From positions 372,001 through 436,000 of the forward strand of contig QORU01000003.1 of assembly GCA_003574785.1 (NCBI GenBank): a stretch of DNA of 64,000 nucleotides. The letters are read 5' to 3'. The translations under genes were made by a program, and so were the position numbers. The notes under the pieces were generated by a model. The model ran no database searches, was not told the origin of the DNA, and worked only from the letters and a program-made list of their open reading frames with translations. Shown here in pieces: positions 43,424-53,369 of the stretch; position 1 is the first letter of the stretch, and each line of letters begins with the position of its first letter. The stretch is from Taklimakanibacter deserti. Lineage in GTDB: Bacteria; Pseudomonadota; Alphaproteobacteria; Rhizobiales; Aestuariivirgaceae.

Positions 43424-44249
43424 CGCTAGGCCAAGATCGTCCGGCGAATGGCTGCAATTCGGTCTCGGCAGCGGCATCGTCGCGGTGATGTGCTTCCCGG
43501 CGGTCTGGATGGTCTATTCGGCCTTCAAGTCCAATCGCGAGATTTTCCGCTCGCCTTTCGGGCTGCCGGCGGAATGGCGCTGGGAAAATTTCCTGAACGC
43601 GTGGAACGAAGGCGGGCTCGGCGCGCTTTTCCTCAACACCATCATCGTCAGCGGGGTTGCCGTGACCTTTTCCGTGCTCTTTGCCAGCATGGCGGCCTAT
43701 GCCTTCGCACGGCTGGAATTTCCCGGACGCCGCCTCCTGTCGCGGCTCTTCCTGGTGGGGCTCCTGCTGCCGCCGCCCGCCGTCGCCATCGCTCTGTTCA
43801 CGCAATTGAGCGCCCTCGGCCTCATCAACACCTTGTGGGCCCTCATTCTCACCAATGGCGCCTGGGTGCTGGCGCTCACCACCTATCTGCTCGGCGGCTA
43901 TTTCAAGACGCTGAAGCGCGAGATGGAGGAGGCCGCCCTGCTCGAGGGCGCCAACCGGTTCCAGATCTTCTGGTACGTGGTCATGCCGATGGTGAAGCCG
44001 GCGATGATCACCGTCGCCATTCTCAATGCCATCAATATCTGGAACGAGCTCCTGTTCGCGCTGCTGTTCATCAGCGACGACGACAAGCGCACGCTGCCTG
44101 CCGGCATCGTGCGCTTCTCGGGCTATCACTCGACCGATTACAGCCTCATCTTCGCGGCCCTCACCATCACCACCATACCGATCATGATCTTCTATTTCGC
44201 CTGCCAGCGGCATGTCATGCGCGGTCTCGTCGCCCAGGTCGCGGAGTGA
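43407..44249 (+). CDS. ABC sugar permease, MalG-type
   Basis: A 280-residue second permease with six helices and the EAA loop MEEAALLEGANRFQIFWYVVMPM near residues 173-195. ATG 43407 lies 17 bp inside the previous gene. The permease pair with 42494 is of the MalF/MalG kind. Its stop overlaps the start of the GH84 gene (GTGA). Confidence 0.9.
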   Translation: MSSNIDARPRSSGEWLQFGLGSGIVAVMCFPAVWMVYSAFKSNREIFRSPFGLPAEWRWENFLNAWNEGGLGALFLNTIIVSGVAVTFSVLFASMAAYAFARLEFPGRRLLSRLFLVGLLLPPPAVAIALFTQLSALGLINTLWALILTNGAWVLALTTYLLGGYFKTLKREMEEAALLEGANRFQIFWYVVMPMVKPAMITVAILNAINIWNELLFALLFISDDDKRTLPAGIVRFSGYHSTDYSLIFAALTITTIPIMIFYFACQRHVMRGLVAQVAE

Positions 44250-45625
44250 AAGCGAGCATGTTCTATAGCGGCGTCATCGAGGGGTTCTACGGCCGGCCAT
44301 GGTCAGGGGCGCAGCGCGTCGAGATGCTCGACTGGATCAAGGCCTCAGGCTTGAATGTGTTCGCCTATGCGCCCAAGGACGACATCAAGATCAGGGCGCG
44401 GTGGCGCGAGCTCTATGACGAAAGGGAGGCGAAGAGCCTCGCCGATCTCGCCCAGGCCGCCAAGGCGCGGGGCGTTGCGCTCATGGGCGCCGTCTCGCCC
44501 TGTCTCGACATCCGTCACGGCGATCCGGGTGAAGTCGAGGCACTCAAGCGCAAGCTCGGCCAGCTCGACGCCTTGGGCATGCGCCTTTTCGTGCTCCTCT
44601 TCGATGATGTCCCGAGCGTTCTGGGTGCCGAAGACCAAAGGCTTTTCCCGTCCTTTGCCGCGGCACAGACACATGTCGCCAACGCGGCGCATGATTTCGT
44701 GAAGGGGCTCGGCCCTGACCGCAAGCTGTTCTTCTGCCCGACCGAATATTGCGGGCGGATGGCCGGCGGCGATGTGCGCCGGTCGGCCTATCTCAATGAG
44801 ATCGGCGCCAGGCTCGCGCCCGGCATCGAGATCTTCTGGACGGGGCCTGAGATCGTGTCGGCGGAAATCACGGCCCAATCCTTGCATGAGGTAGCCCAGG
44901 TGCTCCGGCGCAAGCCGGTGATCTGGGAGAATTTCCATGCCAATGACTATGACATCCGGCGTGTGCATCTGGGGCCCTTGGGCGGGCGCAGAAACGACAT
45001 CGTGACCGAGATCTCAGGTTTCATCACCAACCCGAACAATGAATTCGAAGCCGATTTCCCGGCCGTCCATACACTGGGACAGTTCCTGAACGGGGTGTCC
45101 TATGACGAGACAACGGCGCTCAGCGCGACATGCCGGGCCTGGCGGCCAAGGTTTCGCTATGCCTCGTCGGATAAGGCACGGCTTCTCGATCAGGATCAGA
45201 TCGAACTGCTGGCCGATCTCCTCTACCAGCCGTTCCAGCCGGGGCCGCGATCGCGCGACATCGTGGCGACCGCGCGCCGCCTTCTCGCCGAAGCTCATGC
45301 ATCCGAGACCTTGAACTGGAAGAGGGGGCTCGCGACGATCCACGATTTCCTCAAGCGCGTCTCAAAACTCTTCGACGACCTCACCGAGATCGGAAATCGT
45401 GATCTCTTCTACACATTCCAGCCCTATCTGTGGGAATGCCGCGAGGAGCTTCTGACGCTCACCCACTATCTCGACTGGCTGGCGACGAAGCCCGCCAAGG
45501 ACGCGCATTTCCCGCACCACGATCGTCTGCCGAACACTTATAGGCAAGGTTTCGCCCAAGCCCTCCAACAACTCCTGCAGCGTGATCCCAATGGACATTA
45601 CACCCATGAATCTCGAGTCCTATAG
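44246..45625 (+). CDS. GH84 beta-N-acetylglucosaminidase (O-GlcNAcase-like), cytoplasmic
   Basis: A 459-residue hydrolase of family GH84. The N-terminal SGVIEGFYGRPWS (residues 8-20) and the catalytic aspartate pair D120-D121 in LLFDDVPS match bacterial and human O-GlcNAcases, which use substrate-assisted catalysis on the N-acetyl group. No signal peptide, so it acts inside the cell on imported material. The start is GTG 44246, coupled to the permease; an ATG at 44258 is possible. The C-terminal 160 residues are helical. The following gene encodes a GNAT protein, mirroring the second half of eukaryotic O-GlcNAcase. Confidence 0.87.
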   Translation: MKASMFYSGVIEGFYGRPWSGAQRVEMLDWIKASGLNVFAYAPKDDIKIRARWRELYDEREAKSLADLAQAAKARGVALMGAVSPCLDIRHGDPGEVEALKRKLGQLDALGMRLFVLLFDDVPSVLGAEDQRLFPSFAAAQTHVANAAHDFVKGLGPDRKLFFCPTEYCGRMAGGDVRRSAYLNEIGARLAPGIEIFWTGPEIVSAEITAQSLHEVAQVLRRKPVIWENFHANDYDIRRVHLGPLGGRRNDIVTEISGFITNPNNEFEADFPAVHTLGQFLNGVSYDETTALSATCRAWRPRFRYASSDKARLLDQDQIELLADLLYQPFQPGPRSRDIVATARRLLAEAHASETLNWKRGLATIHDFLKRVSKLFDDLTEIGNRDLFYTFQPYLWECREELLTLTHYLDWLATKPAKDAHFPHHDRLPNTYRQGFAQALQQLLQRDPNGHYTHESRVL

Positions 45626-46233
45626 CCTGCGTGCCGCGACGGCCGACGATCTTCCGGCACTTTACCGCGTGTGCTTGAGGACCGGCGATGCCGGCAAGGA
45701 CGCGACCCATCTCCAGGACGACCCGGACCTCCTGGGCGAGGTCTTTGTCGGGCCTTATGTGATGCTCGAGCCCGATCTTGCCTTCACGCTCCAGGGACCG
45801 CGCGGTCCCGCGGGCTATGTCCTGGGCGCCCTCGATACGAGGGACTTCAACAAGCGGCTCAAAACCCACTGGCTGCCGAGATTGCAGAAGCTGCACGCCG
45901 ATCCGGGCGAGGATTCAGGCCTTTGGCGGGGCAGCGACTGGGTGCGCCATGCGCTGCATCACCCATTCCTCGAGTTCCCGCCGGTGCTCCATCCTTACCC
46001 GTCGCATGTCCATATCGATCTCCTGACGGAAGCGCGCGGCCAGGGCATCGGGCGCCATCTGATGCAGACGATCCTGGAAGAGCTGGCGCGGCTCGGCTCG
46101 CCCGGCGTACATCTCCAGGTGAACCCGAAGAACGCCGCCGCCCAGTCCTTCTACCGCAATCTCGGCTTCATCCCCCTCTCGTCGGCCGATCTTCCGAACG
46201 ATACGCTGTTCATGGCGTATCGGTTCGAGGACG

Positions 46234-46250
<17 letters not shown>
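45591..46250 (+). CDS. GNAT protein adjacent to GH84 (OGA pHAT-like)
   Basis: A 219-residue acetyltransferase-fold protein. Acetyl-CoA-site motif EARGQGIGRHLMQTILEEL near residue 149, and NPKNAAAQSFYRNLGF near residue 180. It overlaps the end of GH84 by about 35 bp and the start of the ATPase gene by 17 bp. Bacterial proteins of this kind have served as models for the C-terminal pseudo-acetyltransferase domain of human O-GlcNAcase; the acetyl-CoA loop here looks intact. Possible role: N-acetylation or deacetyl-sugar handling. ATG 45606 is an alternative start. Confidence 0.82.
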
Positions 46251-47316
<1,066 letters not shown>

Positions 47317-47637
47317 GTCGGAACAGAAACTTACGAGCGCAAGCTCACAAACTGATACAAACTCAGCCATTGGCGATCGTGGTCTGGCTAGCGATCGAAG
47401 CTCAGGGGCTATCGACAGCGAATACCCCGCACGGCCATACGCCAGATCAAGTGGGCCATACTTAGCTGGGTGCCTTATGGTCTTAGGCGTCCCACAAATC
47501 GAGATTGAACGCCCAGACCCTCGGCCAGAGTACTGACATGGCGTTTCATTCCTCGAGATCGTCCAGGACAAGCCCTCCGCCGAAATCGGAAATGCACTGT
47601 CACCGAAATCCGAATCTCTGATTTAGCTCGGAAGGTT
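47317..47637. other. Gene-free stretch at edge of low-GC island
   Basis: About 320 bp, visibly more AT-rich than the operon to its left. I see no convincing gene, terminator or repeat. It may mark the left border of acquired DNA. Confidence 0.45.
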
Positions 47638-48885
47638 TCAATTCAGATCGCACCACTGGCCATCGACGCACATTATCACGTTGGAAAACAGGGCAGAAAA
47701 GCGGTTCGGATGCAGGGTATGAATGGGAACAACCATGCGTGCAGCAATACGATTTGCAAATTCCACCAAATCAGAAACATGCGCATGCCCGGAGGTATGC
47801 TGAATCTCAAAACCCATTCCATGCTTTTCGCACCACTTGCGCAAGTCGGGCTCCCCTCGATCAAGGTAGCCGGGCCAAAGCGACCAAATGAGCCGCCCAC
47901 CGCCTAAAGCTCCGATTTTTTCAACGTCATCAACCATCGACCCTCGAAACATCATTACCCACCGCTCTGGTGAAGCTCCAATTTCGGAAGAGTAGATTCG
48001 GCAACTACGGTACGGGTCGACAAGGTCGAACCTTCCTCCCCTGACTATTTGCAATTTTTGTCGCTTCGGCAAGAACACTCGGATCCCAGATGTGCCTGAG
48101 GACGGCATTGGCAAAGACTGTAGCGCTAGTCCATCGAGGATACCGGCCATGTAAACATCGACGATAAGCTGTCTGCCAGAGCGCAATGTCGCCTTGTAGC
48201 AAGTCACGAAGCGATCGATATTTTGCGCCGAGAAGCAGGCTAGTACTAAACCCTTTGTGCTCGAAATTGAAGCTGCGATGCTTGTTTCAAGCTGGGCCTC
48301 AGTTACCGGTTCGGGGTCCCATTGCCGCCCAATTACCGTTCCTTCCATCAACAACGCATCAACCTTATCTGGTGGCTGTGACAAAAAGGAATCGAAGGCC
48401 CAAGTCTTCCTACCGTGCGCGCGGAAGTCGCCACTGTAGAGCAGCCGTCGGCCGTCGGCTTCGACCAATACGCAGTAAGCATCGAACCCCGAATGATCCA
48501 TCAGGTAGGGCGTGACGAGGAAGGGCCCAATTCCAAGCGTTTCCCGGTTGCGGTAAATCGTGACCTTTTGAGGAAAAGCCTGTGTGGTGAATGGCGCAGC
48601 CGCGTTCAGCAGCTTGCGCGCTCCATCGCCCATGAATACCGGAATTGACGGGTGGCAGCTTGCCAACAATCCGTAGTGATCACCGTGCGGGTGGCTCAGG
48701 ACGATGCCGACAAGGTCCGGGTTGCTTCCATTCGCCAGTCCAGCGACAGGTGGCAGCAACTCCCTGTCAGGCCCATCAGCATCCAACGGCAAGCCCAGAT
48801 CGAGGAATAGCGATTTTCCGGCAGACTGCACCTCAACGCAGTTGCCGCCGATCTCTGTGGCGCCCCGGTGAATACGGAATCGCAT
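47638..48885 (-). CDS. Metallo-beta-lactamase-fold hydrolase, RNase J/beta-CASP-like
   Basis: A 415-residue MBL-fold protein. The metal motif is HPHGDH (H65, H67, D69, H70), YSGDF near 147 supplies the bridging aspartate, and HTSGHAHVSDL with VVPIHTLHPNRF near the C-terminus are the motifs that beta-CASP nucleases of RNase J type use. Start ATG 48885 gives the canonical MRFRIHRGATEIGG opening. Most likely a nuclease, although small-molecule hydrolase activity is possible. It lies five bp after the nuclease-like gene, so both form one transcript. AT-richer than the surrounding chromosome. Confidence 0.8.
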   Translation of the reverse strand: MRFRIHRGATEIGGNCVEVQSAGKSLFLDLGLPLDADGPDRELLPPVAGLANGSNPDLVGIVLSHPHGDHYGLLASCHPSIPVFMGDGARKLLNAAAPFTTQAFPQKVTIYRNRETLGIGPFLVTPYLMDHSGFDAYCVLVEADGRRLLYSGDFRAHGRKTWAFDSFLSQPPDKVDALLMEGTVIGRQWDPEPVTEAQLETSIAASISSTKGLVLACFSAQNIDRFVTCYKATLRSGRQLIVDVYMAGILDGLALQSLPMPSSGTSGIRVFLPKRQKLQIVRGGRFDLVDPYRSCRIYSSEIGASPERWVMMFRGSMVDDVEKIGALGGGRLIWSLWPGYLDRGEPDLRKWCEKHGMGFEIQHTSGHAHVSDLVEFANRIAARMVVPIHTLHPNRFSALFSNVIMCVDGQWCDLN

Positions 48886-48890
48886 CGCTC

Positions 48891-49688
48891 CTATCGCTGC
48901 CGCCTGGCGTCCAAGGCAGACAATACGGTAGCTGGTTCGGCACCGGGCCATGAGAACCATTGCGGGAATGCGTCAAAGCCAAAGGACAACAGCACCCCAT
49001 TTGCCTCGCCCAAGGCTTGCACGCCTTCTGTCAAGCCATTGGCTAGCCAGGACAGATTGAGGTCTCGATAGTAGGTAGATGGCGCAAGGACCGAAAGTCG
49101 CACATCAGAGGCCATGATGAGTGTTTTACCGCCATATCCCAGGATATCTCGATTCTGCCGACTGAGGAGCCACACCAATCCGTACTGCAGAATTTCGATG
49201 GCGGCGTAGAGTGGATTGTTGCTTCTGACCTTCAGTTCCACGAAGTCAAATGCGCCCGACCCGCGCTGATGCACCAGGTCGACCGCGCGTCTTCGATCTC
49301 CTGGCCCGACAATGAGCCCCGATGCGATAGGAATCTGATTGGACCAGTCGCGTCTGCGTTGAGCGACGGCAGCGGCTGTGACAGCGCGCTCTAGCGTAAC
49401 CTCAGGGCTGGCGTTGTGGGGAGAGATGTTCACCTTGGGATCGAACCAACGCCAATTCTCTACGGAGGGAAATCGCTCAAGCTCAGCAAGGCACGCGTGC
49501 CAGTTTGCTGATATTTGCGAGAACAATCCCGTCACAAGCGCGGGGCCGTCGAAATCGGAAACACCGCGCCTGTCCAGTTCCAGAACTGCAGACCAGTGGC
49601 GACAGCTTGTGATTCCGAGAAAGTCTGAGACGAAATGGTCAACCCCGTCGAACAGGGACAATCGAGTCGCGGTCAATTGTGAGCACAT
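48891..49688 (-). CDS. PD-(D/E)XK nuclease-like protein
   Basis: A 265-residue protein I do not recognise as a named family. It has a restriction-endonuclease-like signature: E100 in SPEVTLERAV, D137 in RAVDLVH, and E151-x-K153 in FDFVELKV, followed by a helix containing EILQYG, which is the usual order E...D...ExK plus Q/Y helix. It is in operon with the MBL-fold protein and is predicted to cut DNA or RNA. Low-GC base use, signs of transfer. Activity is inference only. Confidence 0.6.
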   Translation of the reverse strand: MCSQLTATRLSLFDGVDHFVSDFLGITSCRHWSAVLELDRRGVSDFDGPALVTGLFSQISANWHACLAELERFPSVENWRWFDPKVNISPHNASPEVTLERAVTAAAVAQRRRDWSNQIPIASGLIVGPGDRRRAVDLVHQRGSGAFDFVELKVRSNNPLYAAIEILQYGLVWLLSRQNRDILGYGGKTLIMASDVRLSVLAPSTYYRDLNLSWLANGLTEGVQALGEANGVLLSFGFDAFPQWFSWPGAEPATVLSALDARRQR

Positions 49689-49724
49689 GCTGCTTCGCCC
49701 ATCACCAAGCCAACGAGGAAACCT

Positions 49725-49753
49725 GTATTATATTACTGTCTATGAGGCAGCAA
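49725..49753 (-). promoter_or_regulatory. Predicted sigma-70 promoter of nuclease-MBL operon
   Basis: Reading on the reverse strand: TTGCTG (-35, 49753-49748), 17-bp spacer, TAATAC (-10, 49730-49725), about 37 bases before ATG 49688. The match is good in an otherwise GC-rich genome. Confidence 0.5.
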
Positions 49754-50437
49754 TCAGAGCAGTACTAGCGGTGATCGTTGCCCAGCGCCGTCATGTGATC
49801 GGTTCCCGGCTTTGGCCGCGCCGAACCTTTTCCGGCTCTCCCGTAGCAATTCTTGCGGCCGCAACAGCGGAAAGCCGGTGGCTGTTTTCGCGCCGGGACT
49901 TTTCGAGGCCCGATTCTTGCTCGGCATTCTGCTGACGGCGAACGCTCGAACCGATCTGTGTCGTTTTGAGCGTGTGTTGCGCGGGATGCCCCGTTGGCCA
50001 CCGCGCGCCCTGAGAACCCTGCCGGCAAGAGTGCCAACCTCCACCGGCAGGGTTTTCCTACCTCTTCAAGGCTTGCCCGGTGGATCACCTAAACGGCCCC
50101 GTATCGCATAACCATAAACAGGCGGCGAGATCGCGACCGCTGCTGTCCTCGCGAGAGGGGAAATCCGTGCCCGATAAAGCGATAGTCGCCCTTGAGCGAT
50201 TTGCGCCGGGCGCGTGTCCAAAGCCAATATGGAAAAAACAGGAGCGCACATTCGTCATGTGCGCCCCAGTCGCCGTCCGTAGATTTTCAACGCCCGCCGC
50301 CCGCGTTGTCTTCAAACGCTATCCGAATACCAAGGTGATCGCTATGATATGGATCACAAATTTGGAGTATCTTTCAGGCTTGCGATAAACAGCGACAGGG
50401 ACCGGGTATCGGTCGGATCGATGCAGGAGCCCCAATA
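49754..50437. other. Gene-poor stretch before Crp/Fnr regulator
   Basis: About 680 bp without a coding region I can defend. Open frames exist on both strands but have arginine/proline/cysteine-rich, antisense-type composition. The right end carries the FNR-like box. Confidence 0.45.
50344..50357. promoter_or_regulatory. FNR/FixK-type box
   Basis: ATGATATGGATCAC matches the TTGAT-N4-ATCAA consensus in all four core bases of each half (TGAT, ATCA). It lies about 80 bp before the Crp/Fnr-family gene, whose recognition helix (ENVSR) is of the type that reads this site, suggesting autoregulation or FNR control. Confidence 0.5.
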
Positions 50438-51121
50438 GTGACAGGATCCCCGCCGGCCAGATCGGCCATATTGCCGCGTCTGCCGGAACATCTGTCGAGA
50501 CTGCTTTTTGCGAGCGCGGAACCACGCCACCTCGAGGCCGGGGAGGTCCTCTTTGCCGCGGGAGATACCGGCGATGGCTGTTACCGGCTCGAGCGCGGCC
50601 TGCTCAAGGTCGTCATAAGCTCGCCACAGGGCGACGAGCGGATATTGGCCATTCTCAGGCCAGGCTCGATCGCCGGCGAGCTCGCCGTCATTGACGGGCG
50701 ACCCAGGTCGGCATCGGTCGTCGCCGTCAGGGCTTGCGGGCTGAGCTTCGTCAGCCACGCCCTTTTTGAGGAATGCACCCGGCAGCATCCCGAAATCTAC
50801 CGCTACCTCGTGAGCGTGCTGGCAGCGCGCCTGCGCGAGGCCGACGGCGCACTGGCCGCCATCAGCTTCATGACCGTCAAAGCGCGCCTGGCGCGTACCT
50901 TGCTCGAGCTTGGGGAACTGCTCGGTGAAAAAGATGGTACCGGGCAAGTCGTGATCCGTCACCGGATAGATCAGGGCGACCTTGCGGCGATGGCTGGGGT
51001 AGCGCGGGAAAATGTGAGCCGGGTCATCAGCGACTGGAAGCGGCGCAAGGTCATAACCTGGTCCTCAGGCTACTGTTGTCTCAGCGACACCACGGTACTC
51101 AAGCAAAGCGTGGATTCCTAG
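50438..51121 (+). CDS. Crp/Fnr-family transcriptional regulator
   Basis: A 227-residue regulator from GTG 50438, with an AGGAG site 8-9 bases upstream. Cyclic-nucleotide-binding-type beta-roll (about 20-130) and a C-terminal winged helix with recognition sequence VARENVSRVISDWKRRKVI near residue 187. It lacks the cysteine cluster of FNR and the full arginine pocket of CRP, so the effector is unknown. The E-x-x-SR recognition pattern is FNR/FixK-like. Isolated gene in a gene-poor region. Confidence 0.87.
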   Translation: MTGSPPARSAILPRLPEHLSRLLFASAEPRHLEAGEVLFAAGDTGDGCYRLERGLLKVVISSPQGDERILAILRPGSIAGELAVIDGRPRSASVVAVRACGLSFVSHALFEECTRQHPEIYRYLVSVLAARLREADGALAAISFMTVKARLARTLLELGELLGEKDGTGQVVIRHRIDQGDLAAMAGVARENVSRVISDWKRRKVITWSSGYCCLSDTTVLKQSVDS

Positions 51122-51652
51122 ACCGTGATGACTTGAAAAAGAGTCACTCGCAGGCTTGCCCGTCGGGACGAAAATTCCGCTTGACCTTGTGGGCCAAACG
51201 ATGAGATTTGGGAAATACCAGGATCGCAGTTGTTGCGCCCACGGCTCAAACCCGTGGGCGTTTCGATTCTGAAGCCAAGCTTGTGCTCAGACCGCAAGGC
51301 GCGGCGCAGTCTCGCCGGCATCGACATGGCCATGCCGCTCGTTTGCAACTCACCACGCACTACGGTACCTCATGAATGCCCGTCGACTCGGGAGCCTGAA
51401 TCGGTCTATGCCGACGTTCCTGGCTGAACAAGTCATCGGCATGCGAGCCCGCAGGTCGGGGACGACCCGCCGCTTGCGCCTTCAGGACGATCGTCGCCGC
51501 TCGCAGAAGGAAGCGGTCGCAATTGCAGGGCGGCGTGTTTCTGGAAGGTCCGCCCGTTGAAAGGTCAGGCCGGAGGATGAGGACACTGAGAAAGCTTTCG
51601 CCATTGGTGCGGCTTTCTCTTCCGTCACGTAAATACGGAGGCCATCGATCCC
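51122..51652. other. Gene-poor intergenic region
   Basis: About 530 bp. Contains the hairpin at 51236 and short open frames of poor quality. Nothing else recognised. Confidence 0.45.
51236..51263 (+). terminator. Hairpin resembling an intrinsic terminator
   Basis: A perfect 9-bp stem CGCCCACGG / CCGTGGGCG with a seven-base loop and three following T residues. It lies 115 bp after the Crp/Fnr gene and could end that transcript or be part of a small RNA. Confidence 0.5.
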
Positions 51653-52120
51653 TCAGACATAGGCGATGGAACGCCCGGCAATGACGGCCAGGATCCATAC
51701 GCTCGCCGAAATTCCCGCATGCCAGCGGGCCTGTGGCGGGACCGGCGGATGCATCAGGACGCGTTGCCTGGCGCGGTGATAGAGCGACAGATTTGTCAGC
51801 CCAATGATGATCAGGACCATCTTGACGAGGAAGATGGGATTGCGCCCGAAGGCCGTCGCTTCGGCGCTGAACATGACCGGTCCGCTGATCAGAAGAAGCG
51901 CAAGGCCGGTCGCAGCGACGCCGAGCGCCACGCGCGAGATGTTGCTCGCCATCTCGAAACGGTTGCGCAACAGGAGGATGTCGAAGACCAGGATGGCCCC
52001 GACCAGCATCGACGCGCCGACCACATGGGTCAGGTTGGCGAGCGGATAGAGCCAGATGGACCCGCGCGCGGCGAATCCCAAAGCAGAGAATTCGACACTC
52101 TGAAGGAATGCGTCCCACAT
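51653..52120 (-). CDS. Small four-helix membrane protein (DUF6644-like)
   Basis: A 155-residue integral membrane protein with four hydrophobic helices (near residues 28-50, 65-85, 95-115 and 135-153), rich in histidines at helix ends (NLTHVVGAS near 29, SLYHRARQ near 111), compatible with heme binding. It resembles the DUF6644 group, commonly beside DUF6152 genes as here. Function unknown. Confidence 0.75.
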   Translation of the reverse strand: MWDAFLQSVEFSALGFAARGSIWLYPLANLTHVVGASMLVGAILVFDILLLRNRFEMASNISRVALGVAATGLALLLISGPVMFSAEATAFGRNPIFLVKMVLIIIGLTNLSLYHRARQRVLMHPPVPPQARWHAGISASVWILAVIAGRSIAYV

Positions 52121-52185
52121 CAGCGCGCATCCCGGCGAAGTGGAATCACTTCGCCGAAAAGGATTCGCGCCAAATCAATATGTCG

Positions 52186-52232
52186 GAGCAAATCCTTATC
52201 GCCAAAGTCTTCAACTTTGGCGGGATTTGCTC
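52186..52232. repeat. Long imperfect intergenic hairpin
   Basis: Arms GAGCAAATCC / GGATTTGCTC and CGCCAAAGT / ACTTTGGCG form a 19-bp stem with a four-base bulge and a CTTCA loop. It lies between the DUF6152 gene stop and the membrane protein gene. I recall similar GCAAATCC-GCCAAAGT hairpins as dispersed repeats in Hyphomicrobiales; it could also attenuate the downstream gene. Confidence 0.7.
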
Positions 52233-52582
52233 TAGCGCATCTCATAGACCTTGCCGTCGACGGTGATGCGCTCGGCCCGCATCTCGTGCTCACGGCGGGT
52301 CGAAGGATAGCCTTCCGCCTTGATGACCGCACCGGTCTTCAGCATCTCCTCGCTCAAGCCGCGGCGCTGCATGCGCGAGATCGGCGCCAGGGTCACTTCC
52401 CAGGTCGCATTCTCGTATTTGAGCATCACATGGGCATGCGGGTTCTGCCAGGCCACCATCTCGACCGCCGCCTCGATGGTGAATTTCTTGGTCGAATCGT
52501 AGCTGCCCCAGCCGTGATGGGCCGAGGCGGCGATCGTCGCGGCGATGAGAAACAGGGAAGCGGCTGTCCATTGTCTCAGCAT
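52232..52582 (-). CDS. DUF6152 secreted protein
   Basis: A 116-residue exported protein: signal peptide (about 1-22, cleavage after ASA), then AHHGWGSYD, the hallmark of DUF6152, and WQNPHAHVML near residue 45. The GGAGG site five bases before ATG 52582 decides the start. The histidines near the mature N-terminus suggest metal binding. It is followed by a DUF6644-like membrane protein, its frequent partner. Confidence 0.82.
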   Translation of the reverse strand: MLRQWTAASLFLIAATIAASAHHGWGSYDSTKKFTIEAAVEMVAWQNPHAHVMLKYENATWEVTLAPISRMQRRGLSEEMLKTGAVIKAEGYPSTRREHEMRAERITVDGKVYEMR

Positions 52583-52682
52583 GCGATCCTCCATGGGCCG
52601 TCCTTCCCAACTTAATGCCTGACGCCTTTGCGGCAACGCGGAAGGACGGACCTCGCCGGATTGTGATGGCCTTGCTTTTTGC

Positions 52683-52698
52683 ATAAGTATCCGCTTAT
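52683..52698. promoter_or_regulatory. Candidate ArsR operator overlapping promoter
   Basis: Inverted repeat ATAAG-N6-CTTAT. It lies within a plausible promoter (TTGCTT -35 near 52671, 17-bp spacer, TTATAT -10 near 52695), so the ArsR protein could block its own transcription. Confidence 0.5.
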
Positions 52699-52707
52699 AT
52701 GATGGCC

Positions 52708-53022
52708 ATGATCGAAACCGAGATATTCCGGGCCCTGGCCGACCCCACCCGCCGCGCCGTCTTCGAGCGCGTCGCGGCGCGCGAGATGAGCGTCAGCGAG
52801 CTCAAAGGTCATTTCGCCGTATCGCAGCCCGCCATCTCGCAGCACCTGGCGGCGCTCAAGGTGGCAGGGCTTGTCAGCGAAAGGCGGGAAGGCCGTTTTG
52901 CCTATTATCGCGCCGAGCCGAAAGGCATGGCGCCGCTTCTGAGCTGGATCGAGCGCTACCGCGCCTTCTGGCCGGAGCGGGTCGAGAAACTGAAAGACGT
53001 TCTGAAGGGAATGAATCCATGA
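52708..53022 (+). CDS. ArsR-family transcriptional regulator
   Basis: About 104 residues. The winged helix spans RALADPTRRAVFERVAAREMSVSELKGHFAVSQPAISQHLAALKVAGLV. No arsenic or metal cysteine pair is present. In this family the pair ArsR + SRPBCC protein is common. I prefer ATG 52708 because the -10 element would place the transcript start there, which makes it leaderless; ATG 52699 or 52702 would lie in the -10 itself. Coupled to the next gene by 4 bp. Confidence 0.85.
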   Translation: MIETEIFRALADPTRRAVFERVAAREMSVSELKGHFAVSQPAISQHLAALKVAGLVSERREGRFAYYRAEPKGMAPLLSWIERYRAFWPERVEKLKDVLKGMNP

Positions 53023-53369
53023 GCAGCGAAACCAAGGTCGATGATGCAATCGTCACCGAATGCGATCTCGATGATGAGCCGGGCAAGGTGTGGCGGGCGC
53101 TGACCGAGCCTGAACTCACTGCCGCCTGGCTGGTGCCGGAGGATGTCGACTGCAAAGTCATCGAGGCCGAGCCCGAAAGGCTGTTGCGCTGCTCCTGGCG
53201 CAGCGATGAACGCGACGACCTGGGTAACAGGCTCGATACGGTCGTCACCTTCGAACTCAGTCCGATGGAGGGAGGCGGCACGCATCTGCGTATCGTGCAT
53301 GAAGGTTTTGCGATGGCGCGGGCCGCCAATGACAACAACAACACCACCATGATGATGAGGGCGGCATGA
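53019..53369 (+). CDS. SRPBCC (AHSA1-like) domain protein
   Basis: A 116-residue START/Bet v1-like lipid-pocket protein: [26 protein letters not shown] near residues 18-43 and [23 protein letters not shown] near 74-96. The domain is somewhat short at its C-terminus and ends in a run of Asn/Thr/Met. Function unknown. Middle gene of an ArsR - SRPBCC - ClpP operon. Confidence 0.85.
   Translation: MSSETKVDDAIVTECDLDDEPGKVWRALTEPELTAAWLVPEDVDCKVIEAEPERLLRCSWRSDERDDLGNRLDTVVTFELSPMEGGGTHLRIVHEGFAMARAANDNNNTTMMMRAA

Noticed and set aside
49765..50088. Reverse open frame of about 107 codons in the gene-poor stretch
   Set aside because: Arg/Pro/Cys-rich, no ribosome site and no similarity to any family I know.
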